DNA of 64,000 nt from Anabaena sp. 4-3 (GCF_001597745.1 NZ_LUHJ01000042.1:1-64000); one strand, 5' to 3'; counted from the first letter of the stretch, positions 16,429 to 25,853 are shown. Notes: a model not told the origin generated them from the sequence alone. Translations and numbers: made by a program.

Positions 16429-17667
16429 CTAGCAACCACGCAACCGAGTTTTTTCGTAATAAAGAGGCACTAAGTTCTGTGCTTTTTGGGGTTGAGGTAT
16501 TTGATGGTGCTTTGCTACACAACTGACAATTTCTGCCTCAGTCATTCCTAAAATACTCAGAATAGATTGCTCAGGCATTGTCAGGAGATTTTTGGCTAAT
16601 TGTAGCTGATAGGTATGAGAATTATCAAAGGATTTACTGTGGTGTATTTGGGCTTGTATTTGATGAATTAATGCTAATCCGGTAAACTGCATAACTCTAA
16701 CTAAAAAATCACGACGATACTCTAAAATCATCGGAAAAGCATTAATATAAGCCTGTAACAACGCCACTAATGAGGGTTGAATTTCTTCTAATGGTGTAAT
16801 TGCTAATTGTAAAGATTCTTCTAACTCCAGAGTCGGATCGATTACCAGACTCGCCAGCCAAATTTTTAAATAGCTAGCTAAGATAGTGCCTAAATCAAAA
16901 GCTGGATCACCCCATGCACAAGCTTCCCAGTCAATCAATCGCACTAAGCAGTTATCTAACTGATTCCAGCGTGAATGAATTAATATATTGTCTAATTTTA
17001 AATCGTTGTGTGTTAAGCAGCAGGGATGCCATTCATAGGCTAAGTCGGCGATCGCAGCTTCTAAACTCTCAGAGTTTTGATAGGTTTGATAAAATTTTAA
17101 CGCCTCGCTGGGAACCTGAGCAAAAATCTCTGGGCTAATGGAATCTACCCCTTGCGCCGGATTGTAAAAGCTATAGCGAAACTGTCCTTCGGGCGCAGTC
17201 GCCATAAAATCACGATATTCTTGACGTTGGAAAGTTACACGGTGTAATGCGGCTAATGTCGTACCTATCGCCGTGCCAATTTCCGATGGCAAAATTTCGC
17301 TATGTTGATAAAACTTACCCAGTTCTACATATTCACCCAGGTAGCTACGCACAAGAATTGAGTTGTCCTGATCGAAATGTAACACTAAGGGAGCGATCGC
17401 AGAAATATTACCTAGAACTGGAAACTGTTGCAGCAATTGGTAAAACAGCCACTCATTAAACAATTCGTGGGATATTCCCTGATTTTCATGCCCACGTTCT
17501 TGTTTAATCAATAGTTGACGATTATCTCCTACATTCACCACTAAATTGCAATTCTTCTGATTAGTTTTTGGCAACTCAAATGTATTTGATGTGCCATCTT
17601 CTAAGCTACACAGACCTGCTGCGTGCAGATACTGGATAACATTGTGAGAAGACAGTGGTAATAACAT
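16429..17667 (-). CDS. APH-family phosphotransferase, partner of the HopA1 protein
   Basis: A 412-residue protein with the aminoglycoside/choline kinase fold. The catalytic loop is LTHNDLKLDN (218-227, Asp222), the metal-binding IDWE is at 245-248, and GDPAFDLG follows. AGGAAA lies about 10 bases before the ATG at 17667. The C-terminal 60 residues extend beyond a minimal APH. It is the first gene of the leftward pair with the HopA1 protein, matching the kinase-plus-HopA1 arrangement that phosphorylates and then eliminates Ser/Thr in some RiPP pathways. An antibiotic-resistance role is unlikely in this context. Confidence 0.8.
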   Translation of the reverse strand: MLLPLSSHNVIQYLHAAGLCSLEDGTSNTFELPKTNQKNCNLVVNVGDNRQLLIKQERGHENQGISHELFNEWLFYQLLQQFPVLGNISAIAPLVLHFDQDNSILVRSYLGEYVELGKFYQHSEILPSEIGTAIGTTLAALHRVTFQRQEYRDFMATAPEGQFRYSFYNPAQGVDSISPEIFAQVPSEALKFYQTYQNSESLEAAIADLAYEWHPCCLTHNDLKLDNILIHSRWNQLDNCLVRLIDWEACAWGDPAFDLGTILASYLKIWLASLVIDPTLELEESLQLAITPLEEIQPSLVALLQAYINAFPMILEYRRDFLVRVMQFTGLALIHQIQAQIHHSKSFDNSHTYQLQLAKNLLTMPEQSILSILGMTEAEIVSCVAKHHQIPQPQKAQNLVPLYYEKTRLRGC

Positions 17668-17765
17668 GGATTATTTCCTAGTTGGTAAAATTGCCGGGAC
17701 AGTGAATTAATCTCAAGATTGCTTTCGCTTGAGCAATTTAGGTAGATAACAACAAGTATGTGAAT

Positions 17766-18044
17766 ATGAATAATTTTGGTTCCAATCCATTAATATCTCA
17801 TTTATCTGTTCCAAACCTGCCAAAATGGCAAAAATCAACTTGTTTTTTTTCTGTAAATGCTCATAGCTTCCCTATGAAATCTTTACACGGTTTTCATTAC
17901 GGATTACAAAAAAATCAGAGAGTTTTTGTTAACAGCTTCATCTTGACTAATCCTAGATTTTGTGTTTTTCATCAGCATGAAACAGCTATTTCTGCTAAAA
18001 ATGCTACTTATTTAGCCCAGTATGGCTATAATCTGGCAAATTAA
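17766..18044 (+). CDS. Doubtful 92-residue ORF divergent from the kinase gene
   Basis: An open frame from ATG 17766 to TAA 18042-18044. The product has almost no acidic residues (one Glu), two Cys, and many Ser, Asn, His and Phe, which is unusual for a folded soluble protein. No Shine-Dalgarno sequence is visible. Position next to the kinase/HopA1 pair makes it worth recording as a possible substrate, but known RiPP leaders are usually acidic, so it does not fit well. Confidence 0.25.
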   Translation: MNNFGSNPLISHLSVPNLPKWQKSTCFFSVNAHSFPMKSLHGFHYGLQKNQRVFVNSFILTNPRFCVFHQHETAISAKNATYLAQYGYNLAN

Positions 18045-18059
18045 CCCTAGGAAAACAGG

Positions 18060-18919
18060 ATAATCCTTAGCCAGTCTGACTTAACATCTATATTATCAAG
18101 AATAATCACCAGTCAATTCACCCATGTATAGTCATCCTTTATATTTAACCATTGTAGTATAAGTAACATAACTCCTAGCTTTTCTCATAACACTTGAATT
18201 GCCGTTGATCATGAGTTTGCCAACTGAGCAAGGTACATAGATGAACAAAATATCTTAATGAAATACTGTCTCAAGATAGATGTACCAACTGACAAAGCAT
18301 TTTTTTGCTAGTCAGTATTTTGGATGATCAGCAGACAACAGAAAACGCTATATCTATAACAACTCATCTAATTTTGAGTGTGAAGTCAAAACACACACAG
18401 GGGTTTGCGTAACTTTGGATGGAGATGTAGCATCTGTACACCACAGTCAAAGCCGCCTGAAAAATATCATAATTTATTTATTGTAAATTTAGCTACAGGT
18501 ATACCTCGGAAATCTCAATGCCATTAATCTGACTGATGGTATTATTTTTATTTATCATCGTGCAGGTGAGAAAACCGGATATTTTAGGTAAATGAGAGTT
18601 CTGCTTGCGGAAGAGAAATCAATCATTGACGCTGCGTCGTGAAATCACATACCACGTTAATTAACCAAACTGCAAGCACTCTGTCACTAAAAAAACATTC
18701 CCCAGCGTGGAAGGATTAAAAGCTAGCATTCAATTCTCATCCCTAATTACCTGTGATCAGTTTCTTGTCCTGAGATAAGTAAACTTTATTTAATTAAGGC
18801 TGTTGGGCTGTGCTTTTATCAGGTTAAGCAAGAAAAAGTACAAGCTGTACTGTCAGCAGCCGCAATAATTTTCTATGACAACGGCTACAAACTGCAAGCA
18901 GAGATGTAGAAAAACACCT
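18060..18919. other. 860-base gap with nested inverted repeat and possible decayed coding sequence
   Basis: No intact gene. A nested inverted repeat lies at 18232-18286. The plus frame is open from 18328 to about 18480 without a start codon, and another frame is open over about 18490-18590; together they look like fragments of a lost gene, but I cannot name it. Confidence 0.35.
18232..18286. repeat. Nested inverted repeat
   Basis: GGTACAT (18232-18238) pairs with ATGTACC (18280-18286), and inside them TATCTT (18251-18256) pairs with AAGATA (18273-18278). An RNA from either strand could fold into a two-part stem. No T-run follows, so it is not a terminator. Confidence 0.45.
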
Positions 18920-19240
18920 CTACCCAAAATTCACCAGTTGATTTACCATCACTGTCAGTGCCAGCATCCCCAAAATAGTCATTAAACCTGCGGGCATAAA
19001 CTTGCGTGTTTTAGCTAATCTCATAGCAAAGAACACAACTAAAACAGCAGTGACAAAAGTTGCTACAATCAAAGCCCAGGTTTGTCCTTGGAGTTGAAAG
19101 TAAGCAGCAACTATGAGTAATAAACCACTAACAGTCCCACTGAGGAGTGAAACTTGACTATTGGCCTGCAAGTAGCCAATAATGCCACCAATAATCGCTA
19201 ATATACCATAGGCGATCGCAGCAATTATACTTAAATTCAT
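18920..19240 (-). CDS. TMEM14/FAX-like small membrane protein
   Basis: A 106-residue protein that is almost all hydrophobic, with four predicted spans and the glycine-rich first span AYGILAIIGGIIGYL, a central LLSGTVSGLLLIVAAY, and RKFMPAGLMTILG near the end. This pattern fits the UPF0136/TMEM14 family, whose plastid FAX1 members export fatty acids. The function in cyanobacteria is not proven. It stands alone, divergent from the DUF815 ATPase. Confidence 0.85.
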   Translation of the reverse strand: MNLSIIAAIAYGILAIIGGIIGYLQANSQVSLLSGTVSGLLLIVAAYFQLQGQTWALIVATFVTAVLVVFFAMRLAKTRKFMPAGLMTILGMLALTVMVNQLVNFG

Positions 19241-19322
19241 GGTTAAACCCTATGTTGATTTTGATTTTGCTACCCACACCAGCAGACAATAAACCTGTTG
19301 AGCTAAATTACCTAATTGATTG

Positions 19323-20675
19323 ATGGATACTCAAGCGATGGCAACGGCAAGTATTTCCTCCTATGCCCAAATTCAACTCCTCCAACGTCAAGCAGCATCA
19401 CTTTTACTTTACCAATCAGTTCTGCACAGCGACGTAGGGAATGCCTTTTTAGAACTGTTGCAAGCCATACGTTATACTGATGCTGATGCGCGGGGTTGTC
19501 TCCATGCTTATGGCAATTACTTTCACGCCTTAGCCAATAGACAGCACAATTGGGAAGACTATCTGATCAATCAAATTTTCACAGCAGAAAATCCCTTTAG
19601 TCAACTTGCCCAACAGCGAGACTTTGAAGATTTACCCCTGGCATTAGTCGCCGCCGCCAAACATGATTTACAAATACTGCAAAGTCTCTATGAATGCAAC
19701 AGTGCGATTTTGAGTGAGTGGGTACAAGCTGTAGCTCATTTGCCAGTGTCTCCAGTTGTGTGGTATGTAGAACCAGAGGACATAGATACAGTAGGATTGA
19801 AATTTTCGCTGCCACACTTAGATAACTGGGCAGATGCAGTAGAAGACTTAGCAAATTATTATCGACAATCTGGTACAGGCTTATTTGCCCAATATCGTGC
19901 TTTGCGCTGGCAAGGAGGTGAATTGATTGGCATCCCTTACCCAGATCCCGTTAAACTGAGTACACTCGTAGGTTACGAATTACAGCGAGAAGCCTTGTTA
20001 AAGAATACCGAGATTTTATTATCCGGTGAGGTAGCACTGCACGTATTACTATATGGTAGTCGGGGTGCAGGTAAATCTTCTTTAGTCAAAGCTTTGTTAA
20101 ATGAATATTGCGATCGCCATCTGCGCTTAGTAGAAGTGACAAAATCAGACTTGCGGGATTTACCCAGAATTGTGGAACAATTGCGGGGAGTGCCACAGAA
20201 ATTTATCATCTTTGTCGATGACTTATCCTTTGAAGAAGATGATGATGCGTTTAAAGCCTTAAAAGTGGTATTAGAAGGCAACTTAACAGCGCGCCCCCAA
20301 AACGTTGTAGTTTATGCTACATCAAATCGTCGCCATTTAATTCGAGAATTTTTTACTGATCGACCGAATCCGAAAGACCAAGAAGAAATCAATGCTTGGG
20401 ATACGATGCAAGAGAAGCTTTCGTTTAGCGATCGCTTTGGTCTAACATTAACCTTTGAGCCAGCCGATCAACAGACCTATTTAAAAATAGTTAACCATCT
20501 GGCATCCCAAACTGATATTAACATTGATCAGCAGGACTTAGAATATCAAGCCTTGCAATGGGCAACCCGCCATAATGGGCGTTCTGGAAGGACAGCACGG
20601 CAGTTTATTGATTTTTTCCAAGCAGAATTAAAATTATTTCCAGCCGAGAACAATATAAATAACATTCAATCATAA
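19323..20675 (+). CDS. DUF815 AAA-type ATPase
   Basis: I start at ATG 19323 (MDTQAMATAS); a TTG just before it and an ATG at 19338 are alternatives. The 450-residue protein has an N-terminal helical region of about 200 residues, then the DUF815 ATPase with Walker A GSRGAGKS (245-252), Walker B IIFVDDLSFEE (about 295-305), and ATSNRRHLIREFF, which holds the sensor region. DUF815 proteins are widespread and poorly understood. It lies 140 bases before the TerB-C operon on the same strand; a working link is not shown. Confidence 0.85.
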   Translation: MDTQAMATASISSYAQIQLLQRQAASLLLYQSVLHSDVGNAFLELLQAIRYTDADARGCLHAYGNYFHALANRQHNWEDYLINQIFTAENPFSQLAQQRDFEDLPLALVAAAKHDLQILQSLYECNSAILSEWVQAVAHLPVSPVVWYVEPEDIDTVGLKFSLPHLDNWADAVEDLANYYRQSGTGLFAQYRALRWQGGELIGIPYPDPVKLSTLVGYELQREALLKNTEILLSGEVALHVLLYGSRGAGKSSLVKALLNEYCDRHLRLVEVTKSDLRDLPRIVEQLRGVPQKFIIFVDDLSFEEDDDAFKALKVVLEGNLTARPQNVVVYATSNRRHLIREFFTDRPNPKDQEEINAWDTMQEKLSFSDRFGLTLTFEPADQQTYLKIVNHLASQTDINIDQQDLEYQALQWATRHNGRSGRTARQFIDFFQAELKLFPAENNINNIQS

Positions 20676-20814
20676 AAAGATTTATTGCTTTCTCACCATA
20701 TTTTGTTCATTTTACCATCAGATTATAACTGGAGAGACAAACAAGAACATAAGAGGTATTAGAAATTGAACAACTATTGATTATCAACAATTAACAACGC
20801 TAAAAATCAGCGAT

Positions 20815-22113
20815 ATGCAATCAGTAATAATCAGTAATCGAATGATTTTAGGCATCATTGCCTTCAGTGTAAGTTTTGGGCTGAGTCTAGTCCCCAAATG
20901 GGATTTTAATCAAGCCTTCGTCACCGGAGTAATTACCGTAGTTGCTACCTATGCAGCCGCTTTATTTGTAGATAAGCGGCGGAGAAGTCATGAACTATTA
21001 ATTTTAACTTCACTGCGTAAACGTATTAAAGAAATGGAGGGACTAAAATCTCGGATAGTTAGAGAAATCGAGCAAATAGAAGCCCATCGTAATTTATTGT
21101 ATGCAGAATCACAACAATTGCAAAATCAAATCTTAGAATGTCGCAAGCAAAGAGATAGTCTACATCGAGATTTAGGTAACTTTGCCAGTCAAAAAAAACA
21201 ACTAGAAACTGAACTTAATATTTTAACAACTCAAATCCAGACCGTAGAGGAAAATCACAAAGAACTCAATAATTCCTTGTCTAACCTCAACACAGAGAAA
21301 CGCCGGTTAGAGTTGCATTTTAACACCTCGCGTGCCGAAATAAATCAGTTGCAGACTCAAATTAATCAACTGCAACAAGAAAAACAAGAACTAGAGAACA
21401 ATTTAACCCTACTAGGTAGAATTAAACCGCAACTCGAAGAAAAACTGTATCAACTCAGACTAGAGATTGAAAACTTAGAAACAACCAAAACCCAGCAAAA
21501 TCAACAACTTATAGACATAACATATCAAAAAGAAAGCATAGCAGCAAATCTCACCGCTTTACAAACACAAAAATCAGCCCAACAAACAGAGTTACAGCAG
21601 TTACGTAATGAACTTGCCGTCTTGCAACAAGAGCGTGACATACTGCAAAATCAAGTTTGGGAACTACTCCAGCAAATAGAAAACTTTAATCAAGAACCTC
21701 AACCAGAAAATACCCCAGTCGAAGCAGAAACAGAAAATAATGAATTATTTCCGTTTGCCGACTTACTCGCCACATTAGATACAGAAAATAATTCCTCTGC
21801 TCCACCTGATAGCTTACCAGAAACATGGCAGAGATTTTTTCAACAATTACCCGGTCATGAACTGCAAGTTTTAAAAGCCATATTAGAGCAAGATAATCCT
21901 AATCCAGCTATCAAAAAAATTGCTGAATCTCATATTACCATGCCCAATCTATTAATTGATGAGATTAATGAACGTGCTAGTAATATGATAGGTGAATTAA
22001 TCATTTCCACAAATTTAGACAAACCAGAAATTGATGCAGAGTATATAATGAACGTCAGAAAAATGATAGCCTTGTATGAAAATTTGATAGCTAAACAAGC
22101 TTCCTCAAATTAA
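20815..22113 (+). CDS. Membrane-anchored coiled-coil protein with C-terminal TerB-C domain
   Basis: The 432-residue product has two N-terminal membrane spans (about 10-26 and 31-52), a basic patch (DKRRR), a coiled coil of over 200 residues (about 65-295) rich in Gln, Glu and Leu, an acidic linker, and a C-terminal domain (about 335-425) with the TerB-C pattern: LPGHELQVLKAILE, then EINERASNMIGELII and AEYIMNVRKMI. TerB-C proteins occur beside P-loop ATPases and SF2 helicases in predicted stress or defence operons. Here it is the first of three rightward genes with exactly those partners. A membrane coiled-coil version is uncommon to my knowledge. Confidence 0.75.
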   Translation: MQSVIISNRMILGIIAFSVSFGLSLVPKWDFNQAFVTGVITVVATYAAALFVDKRRRSHELLILTSLRKRIKEMEGLKSRIVREIEQIEAHRNLLYAESQQLQNQILECRKQRDSLHRDLGNFASQKKQLETELNILTTQIQTVEENHKELNNSLSNLNTEKRRLELHFNTSRAEINQLQTQINQLQQEKQELENNLTLLGRIKPQLEEKLYQLRLEIENLETTKTQQNQQLIDITYQKESIAANLTALQTQKSAQQTELQQLRNELAVLQQERDILQNQVWELLQQIENFNQEPQPENTPVEAETENNELFPFADLLATLDTENNSSAPPDSLPETWQRFFQQLPGHELQVLKAILEQDNPNPAIKKIAESHITMPNLLIDEINERASNMIGELIISTNLDKPEIDAEYIMNVRKMIALYENLIAKQASSN

Positions 22114-22188
22114 AATCCTCCCCAGCATTGTAAAATTAAGAGGAAGTAAGTATATACCTCTTATTTGATATCAAGTAAAGTGAAATAC

Positions 22189-23517
22189 ATGGCCAAGCTC
22201 AAAATCTCGAAAAAAACATCAACTGCTGTAATTAATTCCCTAAGTGCAGGAGTAGTTCCCAGAATAGGAGTTGAACATATAGCAGTTGGGCGAGAAAAAG
22301 AACTGAAAAGCCTATTACAAAACCTAGATGATATTGCAGAAGGTGTAGCAGCATTTCGCTTTATAATTGGTAACTATGGTGCGGGTAAAAGCTTCATGCT
22401 GCAAATGATTCGTAACCGGGCGATGGAGCAAGGATTTGTTGTAGCTGATGCTGATTTATCCTCAGAACGCAGACTAGCAGGAACCAACAACGAAGGTTTA
22501 GCCACTTATCGAGAATTAATGAGTCGCCTTTCCACAAAAACACGACCTGATGGTGGCGCATTAGTTTCCATATTAGAAGGCTGGATTAATAAAATCCAAC
22601 AAGAAGTAGTTAAAGAAACAGAACTACGTCCTAACGACGAAGGTTTTGATGACCAAGTAGAAGCCAAAATTAGAGAAGTAATACACTACATAGAAGACCT
22701 AGTACATGGATTCGATTTTGGTACAGTTATAGCTGCTTACTGGCGAGGATATCGCCTAGATAACGATGACTTAAAAAATGCAGCATTACGCTGGTTACGG
22801 GGAGAATTTACCACAAAAATCGCAGCAAAAGCAGCCCTAGGAGTGCGAGTCATTATTGATGATGATAGTTGGTACGACTACATTAAACTCATCGCCAAAT
22901 TTGTCGCCGAAATAGGCTATAAAGGTCTGTTAATTCTCATAGATGAAGCCGCAAATCTTTATCAAATATCGACCACAGTCACCCGCGAAAAAAACTATAA
23001 CAGACTGCTAGCAATGTTTAACGACACCATGCAATGCAAAGCAGAACACCTAGGAATTATTATTGGTGGCACAACCAAATTTTTAGAAGACCCCCACCGG
23101 GGACTATTTGCAGATCAAGCGTGGCGTAGACGCACAAAAGAAAGCCGCTTCGCAACCCAAACCGAAGTACAAGAATATTTAGGGCCAGTTATCCGACTCA
23201 ACCCATTAAGCGAAGCAGAAATCCTCACCCTATTGCAACGCTTAACCGAAATACACACTAGCCATTTCAGCTATGAAAAAACAATAACAAATCGTGACTT
23301 ACAAGAATTTGTACAAGAAATAGTCAACCGCTTAGGTGCAGAAGCATTACTTACACCAGGGGAAATAGTCCGAGATTTTATTAGCATTTTAAACATCCTC
23401 CACCACAACCCCAATATTAACTTTAATCAACTAATTCATGGCTCCCAATTCCAACCCACAACTGCGGGTAAAAACCCAAACCTAGAAGAAGATAACACCG
23501 CCGAATTTACCCTATAA
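22189..23517 (+). CDS. BrxD-like P-loop ATPase (BREX-associated family)
   Basis: I start at ATG 22189 (MAKLKISKKTSTAVINSLSAG); a TTG at 22165 is less likely. The 442-residue protein begins with the family signature INSLSAGVVPRIGVEHIAVGRE, then Walker A GNYGAGKS (61-68), DADLSSERRL, Walker B LLILIDEA (248-254), and a late GGTTKFLED. This is the ATP-binding family named BrxD in BREX type 2 systems. It lies 75 bases after the TerB-C gene and before the helicase. No PglX methylase or PglZ phosphatase is present, so this is not a full BREX locus. Confidence 0.85.
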   Translation: MAKLKISKKTSTAVINSLSAGVVPRIGVEHIAVGREKELKSLLQNLDDIAEGVAAFRFIIGNYGAGKSFMLQMIRNRAMEQGFVVADADLSSERRLAGTNNEGLATYRELMSRLSTKTRPDGGALVSILEGWINKIQQEVVKETELRPNDEGFDDQVEAKIREVIHYIEDLVHGFDFGTVIAAYWRGYRLDNDDLKNAALRWLRGEFTTKIAAKAALGVRVIIDDDSWYDYIKLIAKFVAEIGYKGLLILIDEAANLYQISTTVTREKNYNRLLAMFNDTMQCKAEHLGIIIGGTTKFLEDPHRGLFADQAWRRRTKESRFATQTEVQEYLGPVIRLNPLSEAEILTLLQRLTEIHTSHFSYEKTITNRDLQEFVQEIVNRLGAEALLTPGEIVRDFISILNILHHNPNINFNQLIHGSQFQPTTAGKNPNLEEDNTAEFTL

Positions 23518-23524
23518 AAACACC

Positions 23525-23606
23525 CCTTCCTCCACTCTTACCTCCACTCTTACCTCCACTCTTACCTCCGCGCCCCTCCGCGTTTCCTCCGCGCCCCTCT
23601 GCGTTT
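23525..23606. repeat. Tandem and dispersed repeats filling the brxD-helicase spacer
   Basis: CCTCCACTCTTA is repeated three times, then a GC-rich unit follows. Bases 23578-23606 are the exact reverse complement of 43692-43720 (29 of 29). The whole 95-base spacer is built of repeats, so the helicase start has no normal Shine-Dalgarno region. Confidence 0.85.
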
Positions 23607-23612
23607 CAAAAC

Positions 23613-25781
23613 ATGAATAACGCTTTCAACAGACTTGCACCCTTCATTCAAGAATACATTTATCAACACAACTGGACAGAACTACGCCCAGTCCAAACCT
23701 CTGCTTGTCAAGTAATATTCGACACCGATGCCCACTTACTCATAGCCGCAGCCACAGCCGCCGGAAAAACAGAAGCCGCATTTTTACCAGTCTTAACCCT
23801 ACTGCATAACCACCCAGCCAAAACCATCGGTGTATTATATATTAGCCCCATCAAAGCCTTAATTAACGACCAATTTGAACGCCTCAACGACTTACTAAAA
23901 TCAGCCGATATACCCGTTTATCATTGGCATGGGGATGTTGCACAAAGCCGGAAAAATAAATTGCTAAAAAATCCCCAAGGAATTTTACAAATTACCCCAG
24001 AATCACTAGAAAGCTTATTAGTCAACAAACATCAACACCTATTAAACTTATTTGGTGATTTAAGGTTTGTGATTATTGATGAAATTCACGCCTTTATGGG
24101 TAATGAACGCGGTTCTCAGATTATTTGTCAACTACAGCGTTTAGCCAATTTAACACAAACACAACCGCGACGCATTGGTTTATCAGCAACTCTCGGTGAT
24201 TACTCAATGGCTGAAGCGTGGTTAGCTGCTGGAACGGATAAACCAGTAATCACACCCCAAGTAGAAGCAGGGAAACGGCAAATTAAACTAGCCTTAGAAC
24301 ACTTTTTTATTGATAAAAATATAGATGATTCAGAATCTACAGACTATGAGCAATATATTTTCAATCTGAGTAAATCTCGGAAATGTTTAATCTTTGCTAA
24401 TAACCGCACTCAAACTGAATTAATCATAGCATCGTTGCGAAAAATTGCTGAACAACAAGCCCTACCAGATATCTATCATGTCCATCATGGTAGTATTTCC
24501 ACTAGCTTACGACAAGCGGCGGAGAATGCCATGCGCGAACCGCATCAACCAGCCGTAACTGCTGCCACCCTGACGCTAGAATTAGGGATAGATATCGGTC
24601 ATTTAGAGCGAGTGATTCAGTTAGAATCACCTCTATCTGTAGCGAGTTTTTTACAACGTTTAGGACGCGCAGGTAGGAGAGGTGAGGCGGCTGATATGCG
24701 CTTTATTTGTGCTGAAGATGAACTGGTGGCAGAAGCACCGCTACCAGAGCAAATTCCCTGGCAACTTTTACAGTGTATAGCGATTATTCAACTTTATCTA
24801 GAATCACGTTGGATTGAACCTATTAAAACTATTAAATATCCTTTTAGTTTACTTTATCACCAAACAATGAGCGTCTTAGTAGCGGTGGGAGAAATTTCAC
24901 CGGCAGCGTTAGCTAAACAGGTTTTGGGTTTGCCACCTTTTGCTGCTATTACCCAAGAAGATTATAAATTACTGTTGAGGTATTTAATTGATATTGGTCA
25001 TATTCAACGGGGTGAAAATGGTAAATTAATTCTCGGTATAGCTGGAGAAAAAATTGTCGGTAAGTTTCAATTTTATGCTGTCTTTGCTGACAATCAAGAA
25101 TATAGGGTAAAGCAAGGGTCTACAGAAATTGGTAGTATTATTGTGCCGCCTCCTGTGGGTAATCAATTTGCTTTAGCTGGTAGAACTTGGGAAGTTTTAG
25201 AAATTGATTTTAAAAAAAGAAATGTTTTAGTTAAACAAGTAGAAGGTAAAGCTACGAGTTATTGGCGGGGTGGTAGTGGTACTATTCACACTAAAGTGCT
25301 GCAACGGATGCGGCAAGTTTTATTAGAAGATGTAGAGTATAGCTATTTGCAAAAAAATGCTCGGCAACGTCTACAAGCAGCGAGGAAGTTAGTACAACAG
25401 GCTGGTTTAGATAAGCAGAATATTGTGCAGTTAGACAAAGGTAAGTGTTGTATATTTCCTTGGATGGGTACTGTTGCTTACCGCACGTTAGAAAGATTAA
25501 TTAATACATTTTGTCGGGAAGCTTTGGAAATTAGTAGTATTGGGGGCGTGAATCCCTATTATTTAACAATTAAGTTAGGGAAAGATAAATTTAAATATGT
25601 TCAGCAAGAAATTGTTTCTTTGTGTGAGCAAAGAATTATTCCAGAGGCTTTAGTGAGTTCTGCGGAAGCTCCAGAGATACAAAAATATGATGAGTTTATT
25701 CCTCATCCATTGTTAAGAAAGGCTTTTGTTGATGATTATTTAGATATGGAAGAATTACGACAGCAGGTTTCAAGGTGGTAG
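23613..25781 (+). CDS. Lhr-like SF2 DEAD/DEAH helicase, BrxHI-like
   Basis: A 722-residue helicase. Motif I is ATAAGKTE (47-54), motif II is DEIH (156-159), motif III is SAT (191-193), and motif VI is QRLGRAGRRG. The region after the helicase core is long and resembles Lhr-type proteins. BrxHI of BREX type 2 is this family. It is the third gene of the TerB-C/BrxD-like run. The set suggests ATP-driven DNA handling linked to a membrane coiled-coil, probably for defence or stress. The TAG stop lies 71 bases before the DUF3754 start. Confidence 0.87.
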   Translation: MNNAFNRLAPFIQEYIYQHNWTELRPVQTSACQVIFDTDAHLLIAAATAAGKTEAAFLPVLTLLHNHPAKTIGVLYISPIKALINDQFERLNDLLKSADIPVYHWHGDVAQSRKNKLLKNPQGILQITPESLESLLVNKHQHLLNLFGDLRFVIIDEIHAFMGNERGSQIICQLQRLANLTQTQPRRIGLSATLGDYSMAEAWLAAGTDKPVITPQVEAGKRQIKLALEHFFIDKNIDDSESTDYEQYIFNLSKSRKCLIFANNRTQTELIIASLRKIAEQQALPDIYHVHHGSISTSLRQAAENAMREPHQPAVTAATLTLELGIDIGHLERVIQLESPLSVASFLQRLGRAGRRGEAADMRFICAEDELVAEAPLPEQIPWQLLQCIAIIQLYLESRWIEPIKTIKYPFSLLYHQTMSVLVAVGEISPAALAKQVLGLPPFAAITQEDYKLLLRYLIDIGHIQRGENGKLILGIAGEKIVGKFQFYAVFADNQEYRVKQGSTEIGSIIVPPPVGNQFALAGRTWEVLEIDFKKRNVLVKQVEGKATSYWRGGSGTIHTKVLQRMRQVLLEDVEYSYLQKNARQRLQAARKLVQQAGLDKQNIVQLDKGKCCIFPWMGTVAYRTLERLINTFCREALEISSIGGVNPYYLTIKLGKDKFKYVQQEIVSLCEQRIIPEALVSSAEAPEIQKYDEFIPHPLLRKAFVDDYLDMEELRQQVSRW

Positions 25782-25853
25782 TATATTTGTAGGGTGCGGT
25801 TATATTTTGCACTATTCTCAATCAGCGTCATTAGATTCCAATTATCTTTGAAC

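Noticed and set aside
16429..17667. Aminoglycoside resistance gene
   Set aside because: It has the APH fold but is paired with a HopA1 gene and lies in a chromosomal context with no resistance or mobile genes.
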